A model generated the notes under the pieces. It saw only the letters and a list, made by a program, of their open reading frames with translations, had not been told where the DNA came from and did not search any database. Shown piece by piece: positions 35,048-42,855 of a stretch of 64,000 nucleotides of DNA. This DNA is from J027 sp034437655 (GTDB lineage: Bacteria; Chloroflexota; Anaerolineae; Aggregatilineales; J027): NCBI GenBank assembly GCA_034437655.1, contig DAOTTU010000057.1:1-64000 (forward strand). Reading direction: 5' to 3'. How positions within the stretch are numbered: the first letter of the stretch is position 1; every line of letters starts with the position of its first letter. The position numbers and the translations under genes are program-made.

Positions 35048-36262
35048 ATGCGACGATTCACTCCTTTTTTCACGCTAATTTTCGCCATAACACTACTAAC
35101 CTCACTGGCTGGCTGCGACGATACAAGCAGCGATGCGCCGTTAATTCGGGTGGCAACCTCAGTCGCGCCAGATGCAGGCTTTACGACCTATCAACATCAG
35201 TCCGGGGTGTTTGCGTTGCGTGTGCCACCGAACTGGGTGCCCAACGACCTCCCTGACGATAGCGGTATCCGCGTCGAATTTTCCAACCTCGAAGGCGACG
35301 AAAGCATTGTGCGCTTAACGGTGTATGTGGTTAACACAGGTGCGCCAATGACCCGCGAAGCCTTCTTGCAAGCCTCGACAGCCTACTTGCCGCCGACCGA
35401 CTTTGCAAACTACAACTGGCAACCTCTCACCGAACCCGTTGACATGGCCGACGGTAGCCGCCGTGTGATCGGTGTGCGCGACTATCCGATCATCGGGCCG
35501 CGCGTACTCAATGTTTTTATGCAACCCAATGGCCGCTATTTTTCTGTGCTGGAAGCCGATGTCACCGATGCCAACCCCGGGACATTGGATCAACTGTTGG
35601 CTGTCGTCAATACCTACCAGATCAATACAGATATCGCGATTGATCAGGGCGAAATTGCGGGTGGTGTAACCTCTGTGGGCAACATCGGCTTTGCGTCCTA
35701 CTATCATTGGGCCGATGACGACGGTGGGTTTAACATTACCGGTCTGGTCGTGAATAATCAGAATCAGCCTGTGGAAGCGGTGCGCTTGACCGGGTATCTG
35801 TTCGACACACGCGGCAATCGCCTGGGCGAAGAATCAATCATCCTGGCACAGGACGTACTGACCCCTGAAGAAACGGCCCCATTCCGCCTGCGCTTTGAAG
35901 CTGGACGCCCCACCAGTGCGGTGCGCTATGAACTCCACGCTGCCGCACGCCTGACCGGGGCAGTGGCACGTAATTTCTATGGGGAAGAAAATTTCGACGT
36001 GCAGCACGACGCGGGCTATAACGATACGGGTGATCTGGTGGTTGTCGGGCAGTTGACCAATCGGGGCGAACGTCTGGTGAACAATCCGCAGGTCGTGGTG
36101 GCGGTCTTCGATGAAAACGGCAACGTAGTGGCGACAGAAACACAGTTTACGACCAAAGAACAACTGCTCCCCACTGAAATTGATGGCTTTGAGATTGTGG
36201 TTTATGACATTGGTGGCACGCCATTGCGCTATGAACTTTCGGTGTTTGGCACCGCCGAGTGA
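35048..36262 (+). CDS. Lipoprotein with beta-sandwich domains
   Basis: A 404-residue secreted lipoprotein: a hydrophobic N-terminus ending in TSLAGC (lipobox) at ATG 35048. The central part (about 50-200) resembles a PsbP/Mog1-type fold seen in secreted proteins ('FALRVPPNWVPND'). Two later beta-sandwich units (about 225-310 and 315-404) contain 'NITGLVVNNQNQPVEAVRLT' and 'LVVVGQLTNRGERLVNNPQV', of the FxLYD type. No active site is seen. Its 3' end overlaps the convergent DUF692-like gene by 34 bases. Confidence 0.7.
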   Translation: MRRFTPFFTLIFAITLLTSLAGCDDTSSDAPLIRVATSVAPDAGFTTYQHQSGVFALRVPPNWVPNDLPDDSGIRVEFSNLEGDESIVRLTVYVVNTGAPMTREAFLQASTAYLPPTDFANYNWQPLTEPVDMADGSRRVIGVRDYPIIGPRVLNVFMQPNGRYFSVLEADVTDANPGTLDQLLAVVNTYQINTDIAIDQGEIAGGVTSVGNIGFASYYHWADDDGGFNITGLVVNNQNQPVEAVRLTGYLFDTRGNRLGEESIILAQDVLTPEETAPFRLRFEAGRPTSAVRYELHAAARLTGAVARNFYGEENFDVQHDAGYNDTGDLVVVGQLTNRGERLVNNPQVVVAVFDENGNVVATETQFTTKEQLLPTEIDGFEIVVYDIGGTPLRYELSVFGTAE

Positions 36263-36975
36263 TGCGGCGCATGATGGAGTGCGATAAGTTGGCGTAAGTG
36301 CTGTAGTTGTTCCCGCAAGACATCTGCTGGCCCGTAATATTCGAGCGTGACAGCCCGCAGACGCGGTAACGTTTGCAGTAGTTGAGCGATGCGCTGGTAA
36401 TCCTCGGTTTCAAGGGGCAAGTGCATATCCCGCAAATGCCCTCCACGAATGCCGGGCCGATGGACGTGCAATTCAACAATTTTGTCTGTGGGAAGCTGCG
36501 CGATGTAGCGCTCAACAGATATCCCCGTCATTGTTGCCGACACAACCGCATGGCCCACGTCTAGCAATAGACCAACCTCCGTTTGCCTGACCACCTGCTC
36601 AATAAACGCTGGCTCTACGAGAAAAGCATGTCCATTCCTGCGATAGTGGGCCTGGTTCTCAATGGCGACAGGTACTGCACATGCCTTCTGTAGCGCCTTG
36701 ATGTTATGCACAGCCAGCCGATATGCAACTGCGCGTGAGATTAGTGGCACAGGGATTGCAAAGCGTTGCCAGAGTGCGTTCAAGCGTTCCACTGGAAAGC
36801 CGAGGTGTACTGAGAGCCACGGCGTATTCGTCTCATGTACCATCCGAGCCACGGTTTTAACGTCAAACCGAGGTGAAATAACCGAATTGTTGCAGTGCAG
36901 CAGCGCGGGGTAAGTAGTCGCAACGTGCTGCATGGTTGCACGTCCCATCCACGGGCCGACTTTCATATACTCCAC
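36229..36975 (-). CDS. DUF692/MNIO-like TIM-barrel protein (start uncertain)
   Basis: A TIM-barrel protein of the DUF692 type (multinuclear non-heme iron-dependent oxidase-like). Aligned-looking blocks are YPALLHCNNSV, PWLSVHLGFP, VPVAIENQAHY, GLLLDVGHAVVSA and KIVELHVHRPGIRGG. His, Glu and Asp are placed as in that family, though the usual NN after Asp is GH. The start shown is GTG 36975. The frame stays open upstream to a TAG at 37077-37075, and the extra residues LTIAANSIALA look like a genuine first strand, so initiation at CTG 37074 is possible and would give 281 residues. No DUF2063 partner or Cys-rich precursor is adjacent. Confidence 0.55.
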   Translation of the reverse strand: MEYMKVGPWMGRATMQHVATTYPALLHCNNSVISPRFDVKTVARMVHETNTPWLSVHLGFPVERLNALWQRFAIPVPLISRAVAYRLAVHNIKALQKACAVPVAIENQAHYRRNGHAFLVEPAFIEQVVRQTEVGLLLDVGHAVVSATMTGISVERYIAQLPTDKIVELHVHRPGIRGGHLRDMHLPLETEDYQRIAQLLQTLPRLRAVTLEYYGPADVLREQLQHLRQLIALHHAPHHSAVPNTESS

Positions 36976-37039
36976 GGTGACTTGCTGGTCGCTGGCCAGT
37001 TGTTGAAGTGTCCGTGATCCGTCGGCGGCGAGGGCGATG

Positions 37040-37327
37040 CTATTCGCTGCGATAGTCAGCCCCCAGCGGCGCAGCTAGCATAAACCCGAGGAAGCCAAGA
37101 AACAGCCCGATATGCAAGATGCCAAGCGGTAAACATAACCACACCAGCGCCCCCGAGATTTCATCGGCGAGCGCGAGCCCGGGGAGTACGACAGCAAAAC
37201 AGAGGCCGCTGAGTACAATCATGATGGTGCCGACGAGCATCGGGACACCGATACGCGCCGCAAGGGCTGACGATATATCGCGCAGAAAGCGACTCAGTAC
37301 CGGGTTGCGATCTATCCAGCGCAGCAT
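37040..37327 (-). CDS. Small membrane protein, unknown
   Basis: A 95-residue protein with two or three hydrophobic segments (GVPMLVGTIMIVLSGLCFAV, about 28-50, and two more near 60-85). AAGGA lies a few bases before ATG 37327. It ends at a TAG at 37042-37040, so its 3' end would overlap a CTG-started DUF692-like gene. No family recognised. Confidence 0.6.
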   Translation of the reverse strand: MLRWIDRNPVLSRFLRDISSALAARIGVPMLVGTIMIVLSGLCFAVVLPGLALADEISGALVWLCLPLGILHIGLFLGFLGFMLAAPLGADYRSE

Positions 37328-37383
37328 AGCAATCCTTGATTGCGGGGTCGGGTAATCAATGTGTCCAATATACCCGAAAATGA

Positions 37384-37413
37384 TTGTTGCGCGCTAGGGA
37401 GTGCTGTTATACT
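37384..37413 (+). promoter_or_regulatory. Promoter predicting a leaderless mRNA
   Basis: TTGTTG (37384-37389), an 18-base spacer and TATACT (37408-37413) place the likely transcription start at about 37420, which is the A of the ATG of the HTH gene. The transcript would then be leaderless. A weak 15-base alternative spacing exists with TTGCGC. Confidence 0.5.
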
Positions 37414-37419
37414 GGGCGT

Positions 37420-37683
37420 ATGTCGAACCGTGAAAACCATCACCTCACCCGCCCCCCCATTGAACCTAATCGTGTCTATTCACGGGTTGAGGTCGCTGAA
37501 ATATTGAATGTGAGCCTGAGTACAGTCAAGCGGGCTATTGCCTCCGGGCAAATCCGGGCCAGCCAACCGCCGGGAATGCGCCGGGTGTTCATTACCGGGC
37601 AGGCGATTCTTGATATGCTCGAATCTAGTGAAATGAAACCCCGCAAGAAATCGTCAAGCAAAAAAACAAGTAATGAAAGCTAG
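37420..37683 (+). CDS. MerR/excisionase-type helix-turn-helix protein
   Basis: An 87-residue DNA-binding protein with a single HTH: VYSRVEVAEILNVSLSTVKR, then AIASGQIRASQPPGMRRVFI, which is the winged-helix form of the excisionase/DNA-binding domain. A Lys/Ser-rich tail ends it. ATG 37420 is chosen over TTG 37384 because the promoter overlaps the TTG. Its 3' end overlaps the M15 gene by 11 bases. There is no integrase near, so it is more likely a local regulator than an excisionase. Confidence 0.75.
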   Translation: MSNRENHHLTRPPIEPNRVYSRVEVAEILNVSLSTVKRAIASGQIRASQPPGMRRVFITGQAILDMLESSEMKPRKKSSSKKTSNES

Positions 37684-38386
37684 TCATCTCGCGTTTCTCA
37701 TTAGCATCGTCGGGGTGATTTCCTATCTCACCTTTGTAGCGATTCGGCAACCCGCAACGCCAGCAACCGCAGACATAGTGCGGCCAGTGTCTCCTTTTAC
37801 AACAGCAACGCCCGGTCAACCTCCTACTGAACACGATGTTGCTTTTGTAGAACCGTCTGGCTGCCAGCGACCTCCTGACGTCTACACCCGTATTCAAATC
37901 GGCAATGCTACCCTCAACGCCCGTACATTCGCGATGCTCGAACATGCTGCGACGCTCTATGGTGGGACAATTCCCATCACAGGTGCAGGCATCACGCAGG
38001 GTTCTTATAACCCGGGTGGTGTCACTGCCAGCTTTGGCACGCATGATGGCGGCGGGGCGGTAGACCTTACAGTTCGTAACATTCCCTATACCTGGGACAT
38101 CAAATGGGAAGACATTCCGCGTTTAATTGAGGCGCTACGCACAGCAGGGTTTGCCGCCTGGTATCGTGACGACCGCGAAGACCTTGCACCACATATTCAT
38201 GCCATCGCGATTGGCGACGCTGAGCTTGCACCCGTTGCGGCTGAACAACTCACCGGGGAGTATGGCTATTTTCGTGGCTATGATGGCTTCCCGCGTGAAG
38301 ATGGCGTGCCTCTGGAACCACGCTACGGTGAGGTTGTCATTTGCCAGTGGATGTTGGATATGGGGTATGAAGACCTGCGAGAATAA
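37673..38386 (+). CDS. Membrane-anchored M15-type peptidase-like protein
   Basis: A 237-residue protein with an N-terminal anchor (about 5-25) and an outer domain of the M15A D-Ala-D-Ala carboxypeptidase type. Zinc ligands would be His and Asp in GTHDGGGAVDL and the later His in APHIHAI. The catalytic region is short. It may trim peptidoglycan. Its ATG lies 11 bases inside the previous gene. A small coiled-coil gene follows. Confidence 0.75.
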   Translation: MKASHLAFLISIVGVISYLTFVAIRQPATPATADIVRPVSPFTTATPGQPPTEHDVAFVEPSGCQRPPDVYTRIQIGNATLNARTFAMLEHAATLYGGTIPITGAGITQGSYNPGGVTASFGTHDGGGAVDLTVRNIPYTWDIKWEDIPRLIEALRTAGFAAWYRDDREDLAPHIHAIAIGDAELAPVAAEQLTGEYGYFRGYDGFPREDGVPLEPRYGEVVICQWMLDMGYEDLRE

Positions 38387-38388
38387 CC

Positions 38389-38616
38389 ATGCTGTACGAT
38401 GATCTAAGTGTTGAGGTGTTTAGTCTGCGCGAGGAAATGCGCGAAACCAAACAAGAAATACACGACTTGCGCGACCACATCCGGCAGCAGCAAGAGGTTA
38501 TCAACACCCTGCGCGGCACGATCATCGTCATGGGGGTTTTAGTGGGTTTGCTGATGGTGCTGGTGTTGTTCGTTTACCCGCTTCAGGTATTGCTCGGTTT
38601 CGTGGGATATTTCTGA
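38389..38616 (+). CDS. Small coiled-coil plus transmembrane protein
   Basis: A 75-residue protein with a heptad-like coiled coil (about 10-42; FSLREEMRETKQEIHDLRDH) and one membrane helix (about 45-65). It follows the M15 gene by two bases, so the pair is likely co-translated and might form a membrane-attached complex. No family recognised. Confidence 0.55.
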   Translation: MLYDDLSVEVFSLREEMRETKQEIHDLRDHIRQQQEVINTLRGTIIVMGVLVGLLMVLVLFVYPLQVLLGFVGYF

Positions 38617-38623
38617 TTAATAT

Positions 38624-38658
38624 CAAAAAGGGCGTCGCTGCAAAAAGCAAACACCCTT
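38624..38658 (-). terminator. Rho-independent terminator of metK
   Basis: On the minus strand AAGGGTGT (38658-38651) pairs with ACGCCCTT (38635-38628), with one U-G wobble, around a loop that contains a short inner stem. Five T residues then follow and the gene ends upstream at 38684. On the plus strand the same stem has a C-A mismatch, so the structure favours the minus strand. Confidence 0.65.
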
Positions 38659-38683
38659 ATCGACAATAAACCAGTGCTAGTAG

Positions 38684-39907
38684 CTAGAGGCCTGCATCCT
38701 TGCGGAGCGCTTCGGCCCGGTCAGTCCGTTCCCACGCGACATCCAGATCATCGCGCCCAAAGTGCCCATATGCGGCTATTTGCCGGAACTGCGGGCGGCG
38801 GAGTTCCAGATCACGGATGATCGCGGCTGGACGCATATCGAAATGCTTACGGATCAGCGCTTCAATCTTCTCTTCGGGAATCTGGTTGGTGCCAAAGGTT
38901 TCAATCGCCAATGAGAGCGGGCGAGCAACACCAATCGCATAGGACACCTGCAACTCAAAGCGGTTGGCCAGCCCAGCAGCGACAACGTTCTTGGCAACGT
39001 ACCGCGCCATATATGCAGCGGAACGGTCAACTTTTGTCGGGTCTTTGCCGGAGAATGCACCCCCACCATGCCGTGCGATCCCGCCATAGGTGTCTACAAT
39101 GATTTTGCGCCCCGTCAGGCCGGCGTCACCCATTGGCCCGCCCGTGACAAAGCGCCCGGTTGGGTTGACAAAAATTTTCGTCCTGGCTGCATCAAAAAGA
39201 TCGTCTGGAATAATGGGCTTGATCACATGCTCAATCACATCATGGCGAATCTGCTCATTGGTGACGTCTGGCGCGTGTTGGGTTGAAATCAGTACAGTAT
39301 CAACGCGAACGGGCTTGCCATGGCTGTATTCGATAGTCGCCTGGCTTTTGCCATCCGGACGCAAGTAGGGCACTGTTCCGTTGCGGCGCACTTCGGTCAG
39401 TCGGCGCGTCAGTTTGTGGGCGAGCATAATGCTCAGTGGCATCATTTCGGGGGTTTCATCGCAGGCAAAGCCAAACATCATCCCCTGGTCACCTGCGCCA
39501 ATCGCCTCAAGTTCCTCTTCAGTCATGTCGCCTTCACGCGCTTCAAGGGCTCTGTCTACACCCTGCGCAATATCAGCGGATTGTTCGTTAATGGCCACAA
39601 TCACGCCACAGGTGTCAGCGTCGAAGCCATATTTGCCACGTGTATAGCCAATGTCGCGAATGACATCACGCACGATGGTTTGTACATCGACATAGGTTTG
39701 CGTGGTGATTTCACCGAACACAAGCACCAGGCCGGTTGTGGTAGAGGTTTCACAGGCGACACGAGCATAGGGATCATTTTCATAGATGGCGTCCAGAATA
39801 GCGTCCGAAATCTGGTCGCACATTTTGTCGGGGTGACCTTCAGTGACCGACTCTGAGGTGTAGAAGTATTGTGGTGAGGTCATGAAAGTGTTATTTGAAC
39901 TACTCAT
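38684..39907 (-). CDS. metK: S-adenosylmethionine synthetase
   Basis: A 407-residue enzyme making SAM from Met and ATP. The first motif TSESVTEGHPDKMCDQISDA, GAGDQGMMFGFACDE and the P-loop-like GGGAFSGKDPTKVDRS are all intact. ATG 39907 is preferred because AAAGG stands six bases before it. The upstream gap has a plausible promoter but no SAM riboswitch I could recognise. It lies downstream of ftsZ in the same direction. Confidence 0.97.
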   Translation of the reverse strand: MSSSNNTFMTSPQYFYTSESVTEGHPDKMCDQISDAILDAIYENDPYARVACETSTTTGLVLVFGEITTQTYVDVQTIVRDVIRDIGYTRGKYGFDADTCGVIVAINEQSADIAQGVDRALEAREGDMTEEELEAIGAGDQGMMFGFACDETPEMMPLSIMLAHKLTRRLTEVRRNGTVPYLRPDGKSQATIEYSHGKPVRVDTVLISTQHAPDVTNEQIRHDVIEHVIKPIIPDDLFDAARTKIFVNPTGRFVTGGPMGDAGLTGRKIIVDTYGGIARHGGGAFSGKDPTKVDRSAAYMARYVAKNVVAAGLANRFELQVSYAIGVARPLSLAIETFGTNQIPEEKIEALIRKHFDMRPAAIIRDLELRRPQFRQIAAYGHFGRDDLDVAWERTDRAEALRKDAGL

Positions 39908-40028
39908 CGACATCCTTTCGACTAACCGCACAACGGCTTATGCCAGGCCGCTCGTACAGCTTGCAAAAGACAAAATAATCAGAATAAAGGCGCACATTAT
40001 CCATTAGAACATGCACGTAGATTGGGCG

Positions 40029-40057
40029 ATATTACCATAGGCACGGTATTTCAGCAA
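40029..40057 (-). promoter_or_regulatory. Possible metK promoter
   Basis: On the minus strand TTGCTG (40057-40052), a 17-base spacer and TAATAT (40034-40029) resemble a sigma-70 promoter. The leader to ATG 39907 would be about 115 bases. Confidence 0.4.
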
Positions 40058-40063
40058 CGCAAA

Positions 40064-40088
40064 TGCAGAGGCAAACTATACCTCTGCA
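40064..40088 (-). terminator. Hairpin after ftsZ
   Basis: TGCAGAGG (40064-40071) and CCTCTGCA (40081-40088) form a perfect eight-base stem with a nine-base loop. It lies 55 bases after the ftsZ stop on the minus strand. The tail TTTGCGTTGC is only weakly T-rich, so it may be an attenuator or an mRNA-stability hairpin instead of a terminator. Confidence 0.4.
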
Positions 40089-40142
40089 CCTGTATCAGCT
40101 ATTGAGTTGTCAATGATGACTCACAATCACGCAACAGATACG

Positions 40143-41453
40143 CTAGGGACGCTTGCGCAAAAACGTTGGGATGTCGATATCATCTGAATCGTAGTCACGT
40201 TGTGGGCGGTCATCATTTTTGCGCGGCGGTGGTGCTTGTTGCTGCTGCTGTGGTTCTTCCGTGTTGCGTCGCGGTTGCGGTTGTTGCTGCTGCGGTGGCT
40301 CAGGCTGCTGCGGTGGCTGCTGATAGACGGGTTGTTGTTGCGGTTGTGGTTGCGACTGCGCGGGTTGTTGGTAGCTACCAGACGCGGCCGTTGCGCTACT
40401 GCTCCACCCACTGACGGTTGTATTTGAAGACGAGCTGCTTGGTGTCGGTGTAGACTTCTGCTGGGGTGTGCCCGGACGCCGCACCACACGGTCCTGGTCA
40501 AAGCCCGTTGCAATCACTGTAATACGGACATCGTCGCCCATGTTGTCGTCAATAACCGCACCGAAGATGAGGTTAACGTCGGGGTGTGCAGTTTCTTTGA
40601 TGATGGCAGCAGCTTCATTGACCTCAAACAGGCTCATAGAGGGGCCGCCTGTCACGTTAAAGAGAATGCCACGTGCGCCATCAATGGTGACATCAAGCAG
40701 GTTACTTGAAATGGCATGTTCAGCCGCAACTCGGGCGCGATCTTCACCGCTGGCACGTCCAACGGCCATCAACGCCGCGCCACCTTCACTCATAATCGCG
40801 CGTACGTCGTTGAAGTCGAGGTTGATGAGACCCGGTACCGTAATCAGTTCGGAAATACCCTGAATACCCTGGCGCAATACGTCGTCGGCCATGGCAAAGG
40901 CTTCTTGCAGGCTGGCGCGTTTGTCTACAATCTGTAGCAGACGGTCGTTCGGTATCACAATCAGGGTGTCTACACCGCTTTTGAGGTTTTCAATTCCCAT
41001 TTCCGAAGATTGGATGCGGCGTGCGCCCTCGAACGTAAATGGGCGCGTCACAACGCCGATGGTTAGCGCACCAAGTTCGCGTGCGGCCTGTGCAACAACA
41101 GGTGCTGCGCCAGTCCCTGTGCCACCCCCCATGCCACAGGTAATGAAGACCATGTCTGCGCCACGCAAAACCTCGTAGATTTCGTCGGTACTTTCTTCAG
41201 CGGCTTTACGGCCAATTTCGGGGTTACCACCAGCGCCAAGTCCCCGTGTCAGCTTGTCCCCAATACGGACACGTGTTTTGGCTTTACTCATAAGAAGGGC
41301 TTGCGAGTCGGTATTGATGGCGATAAAGTCTACGCCACCCATCCCCTCGTCTATCATGCGGTTAACAGCGTTGCCGCCACCACCGCCCACGCCAACGACT
41401 TTGATGTTAGCGAAATTGTCTTCTGGTTCTAAAAACATGGGCTGGTCAACCAT
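40143..41453 (-). CDS. ftsZ: Cell division protein FtsZ
   Basis: The tubulin-like GTPase that forms the Z ring. The tubulin signature GGGTGTG is at 109-115, GVGGGGGNAVNRM opens the fold, and NLDFNDVRAIMSEGG is the T7 loop. After about residue 325 comes a long Gln/Pro-rich linker with many repeated QQP units, ending in the conserved C-terminal peptide DIPTFLRKRP that binds FtsA. GGGAG precedes ATG 41453. Encoded after ftsA in the division cluster. Confidence 0.98.
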   Translation of the reverse strand: MVDQPMFLEPEDNFANIKVVGVGGGGGNAVNRMIDEGMGGVDFIAINTDSQALLMSKAKTRVRIGDKLTRGLGAGGNPEIGRKAAEESTDEIYEVLRGADMVFITCGMGGGTGTGAAPVVAQAARELGALTIGVVTRPFTFEGARRIQSSEMGIENLKSGVDTLIVIPNDRLLQIVDKRASLQEAFAMADDVLRQGIQGISELITVPGLINLDFNDVRAIMSEGGAALMAVGRASGEDRARVAAEHAISSNLLDVTIDGARGILFNVTGGPSMSLFEVNEAAAIIKETAHPDVNLIFGAVIDDNMGDDVRITVIATGFDQDRVVRRPGTPQQKSTPTPSSSSSNTTVSGWSSSATAASGSYQQPAQSQPQPQQQPVYQQPPQQPEPPQQQQPQPRRNTEEPQQQQQAPPPRKNDDRPQRDYDSDDIDIPTFLRKRP

Positions 41454-41581
41454 ACGTCGATGCTCCCTTATATATTTAGTTAGCGCAACTCAATAGCTCT
41501 ATTTTTAACGTATTGCGCTCGATTGTACGTCAAAAACCATTTCTGCGAAAGTACCCGGCAGTACAGAGCGGAATAATGTCA

Positions 41582-42844
41582 CTATGAAAACTGCTCATCC
41601 TCTGGTAAGAAGCGTTTGAAGAACCCACCCAACAACTTGCCGAGCCCGCCCTGTTGCGTGTTATTAGCCGGGCGTGTTTTTTCAACATCATGCTGGCGAC
41701 GGTCTTCAATGTCCATAATCAGGCCAAGCCGCAGAAGTCCAACGACGGTACTAAATGACGGACTACGCAGCATATCCGTCATACCACTGATGTTTTCAGG
41801 TTGGGCCAGGCGGGCCGGCACACGCAAAACCTGACTGGTAATGGCCCGCATACCCGGCAACAAACTTGCGCCACCTGTTAGCACCACGCCGGCTGGTAAC
41901 AGGCCCTGATAGCCGCTTTTTTCCATTTCGGCCTGCACCAGTTCAAACAGTTCAGTTACCCGTGCATTGATGATATTTGCCAGGTCAAGGCGCTTAACCT
42001 TGCTGAGGCGTTCTTCGCCAAAAGGTTGCACCGGGAACGTCTCTGCGGCGTTGACTTCGCGTGGGTCGGCGTGCCCGAAGTCGAGTTTGACGGATTCAGC
42101 GATTTCATACGGCAGGCTCAACACCTGCGCGATGTCGTTGGTGACGTGTTGCCCGCCAACCGGTACTGAGCCCGTATGCCAGATAGAACCGTCAATAAAC
42201 ACGGCAATGTCGGTTGTGCCACCGCCAATATCCAGCGCCATAACCCCGGACTCGCGCTCAGTGTTGGTCAACACAATGTCACCAGAAGCCAGCGGATTCA
42301 GGATAAAACGGTCTACATAGACGCCTGCTTTTTCGACGCATTTTTCAAAGTTGCGCAGACTGGTGCTAGACGACATGATAATGTGGGCATCGACTTCGAG
42401 CCGATAACCATGCATTCCCTGTGGGTTGCGAACGCCGATATAGTCGTCAAGGTTGTAACGACGCGGGATAGTATGCAAGATTTCGTGTCCATGCGGAACC
42501 TGAATGGCGCGGGCCGATTCCATGACGCGTTGCAAATCGGTGTCGTCAACTTCACGATTCCCGGCAATCCCGGTCACGCCACTGCTATTGAGGCTGCGTG
42601 CATTTGTGGCCGACAGCGAAACAAAGGCCCGCCCGATTTCATAGCCACTTGACCGCTCTGCTTTATGGACAGCAGACGAGATACTGGCACTGAGCGCGTC
42701 TACATCGGTCACCATGCCTTTACGCATTCCTCGCGCTGGTTCAATGCCCACACCAAGGATATAGGTATCGTTGGCCCGTACTTCGCCAACCAGTGTACAA
42801 ATTTTGGTGGTTCCAATGTCGATTCCGACGACGATCTCGCCCAT
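41582..42844 (-). CDS. ftsA: Cell division protein FtsA
   Basis: The actin-like membrane anchor of FtsZ, 420 residues. The phosphate motif is VVGIDIGTTKICTLVGEV, the SHS2 region follows, and ALDIGGGTTDIAVF is the second phosphate loop. The C-terminal helix GKLLGGFFKRFLPED is an amphipathic membrane-targeting segment. AGGA lies six bases before ATG 42844. It is between ftsQ and ftsZ. Confidence 0.97.
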   Translation of the reverse strand: MGEIVVGIDIGTTKICTLVGEVRANDTYILGVGIEPARGMRKGMVTDVDALSASISSAVHKAERSSGYEIGRAFVSLSATNARSLNSSGVTGIAGNREVDDTDLQRVMESARAIQVPHGHEILHTIPRRYNLDDYIGVRNPQGMHGYRLEVDAHIIMSSSTSLRNFEKCVEKAGVYVDRFILNPLASGDIVLTNTERESGVMALDIGGGTTDIAVFIDGSIWHTGSVPVGGQHVTNDIAQVLSLPYEIAESVKLDFGHADPREVNAAETFPVQPFGEERLSKVKRLDLANIINARVTELFELVQAEMEKSGYQGLLPAGVVLTGGASLLPGMRAITSQVLRVPARLAQPENISGMTDMLRSPSFSTVVGLLRLGLIMDIEDRRQHDVEKTRPANNTQQGGLGKLLGGFFKRFLPEDEQFS

Positions 42845-42855
42845 GCAATGTCCTA

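Noticed and set aside
37384..37419. TTG 37384 as start of the HTH gene
   Set aside because: The TTG overlaps the -35 box and the added residues (LRARECCYTGR) do not fit the domain; ATG 37420 is better.
37420..37683. Excisionase-type HTH as sign of a mobile element
   Set aside because: There is no integrase, attachment repeat or phage gene near it; the domain is also common in ordinary regulators.
39908..40142. SAM riboswitch upstream of metK
   Set aside because: I looked for the conserved cores of known SAM riboswitch classes and saw none; only a possible promoter and one hairpin near ftsZ.
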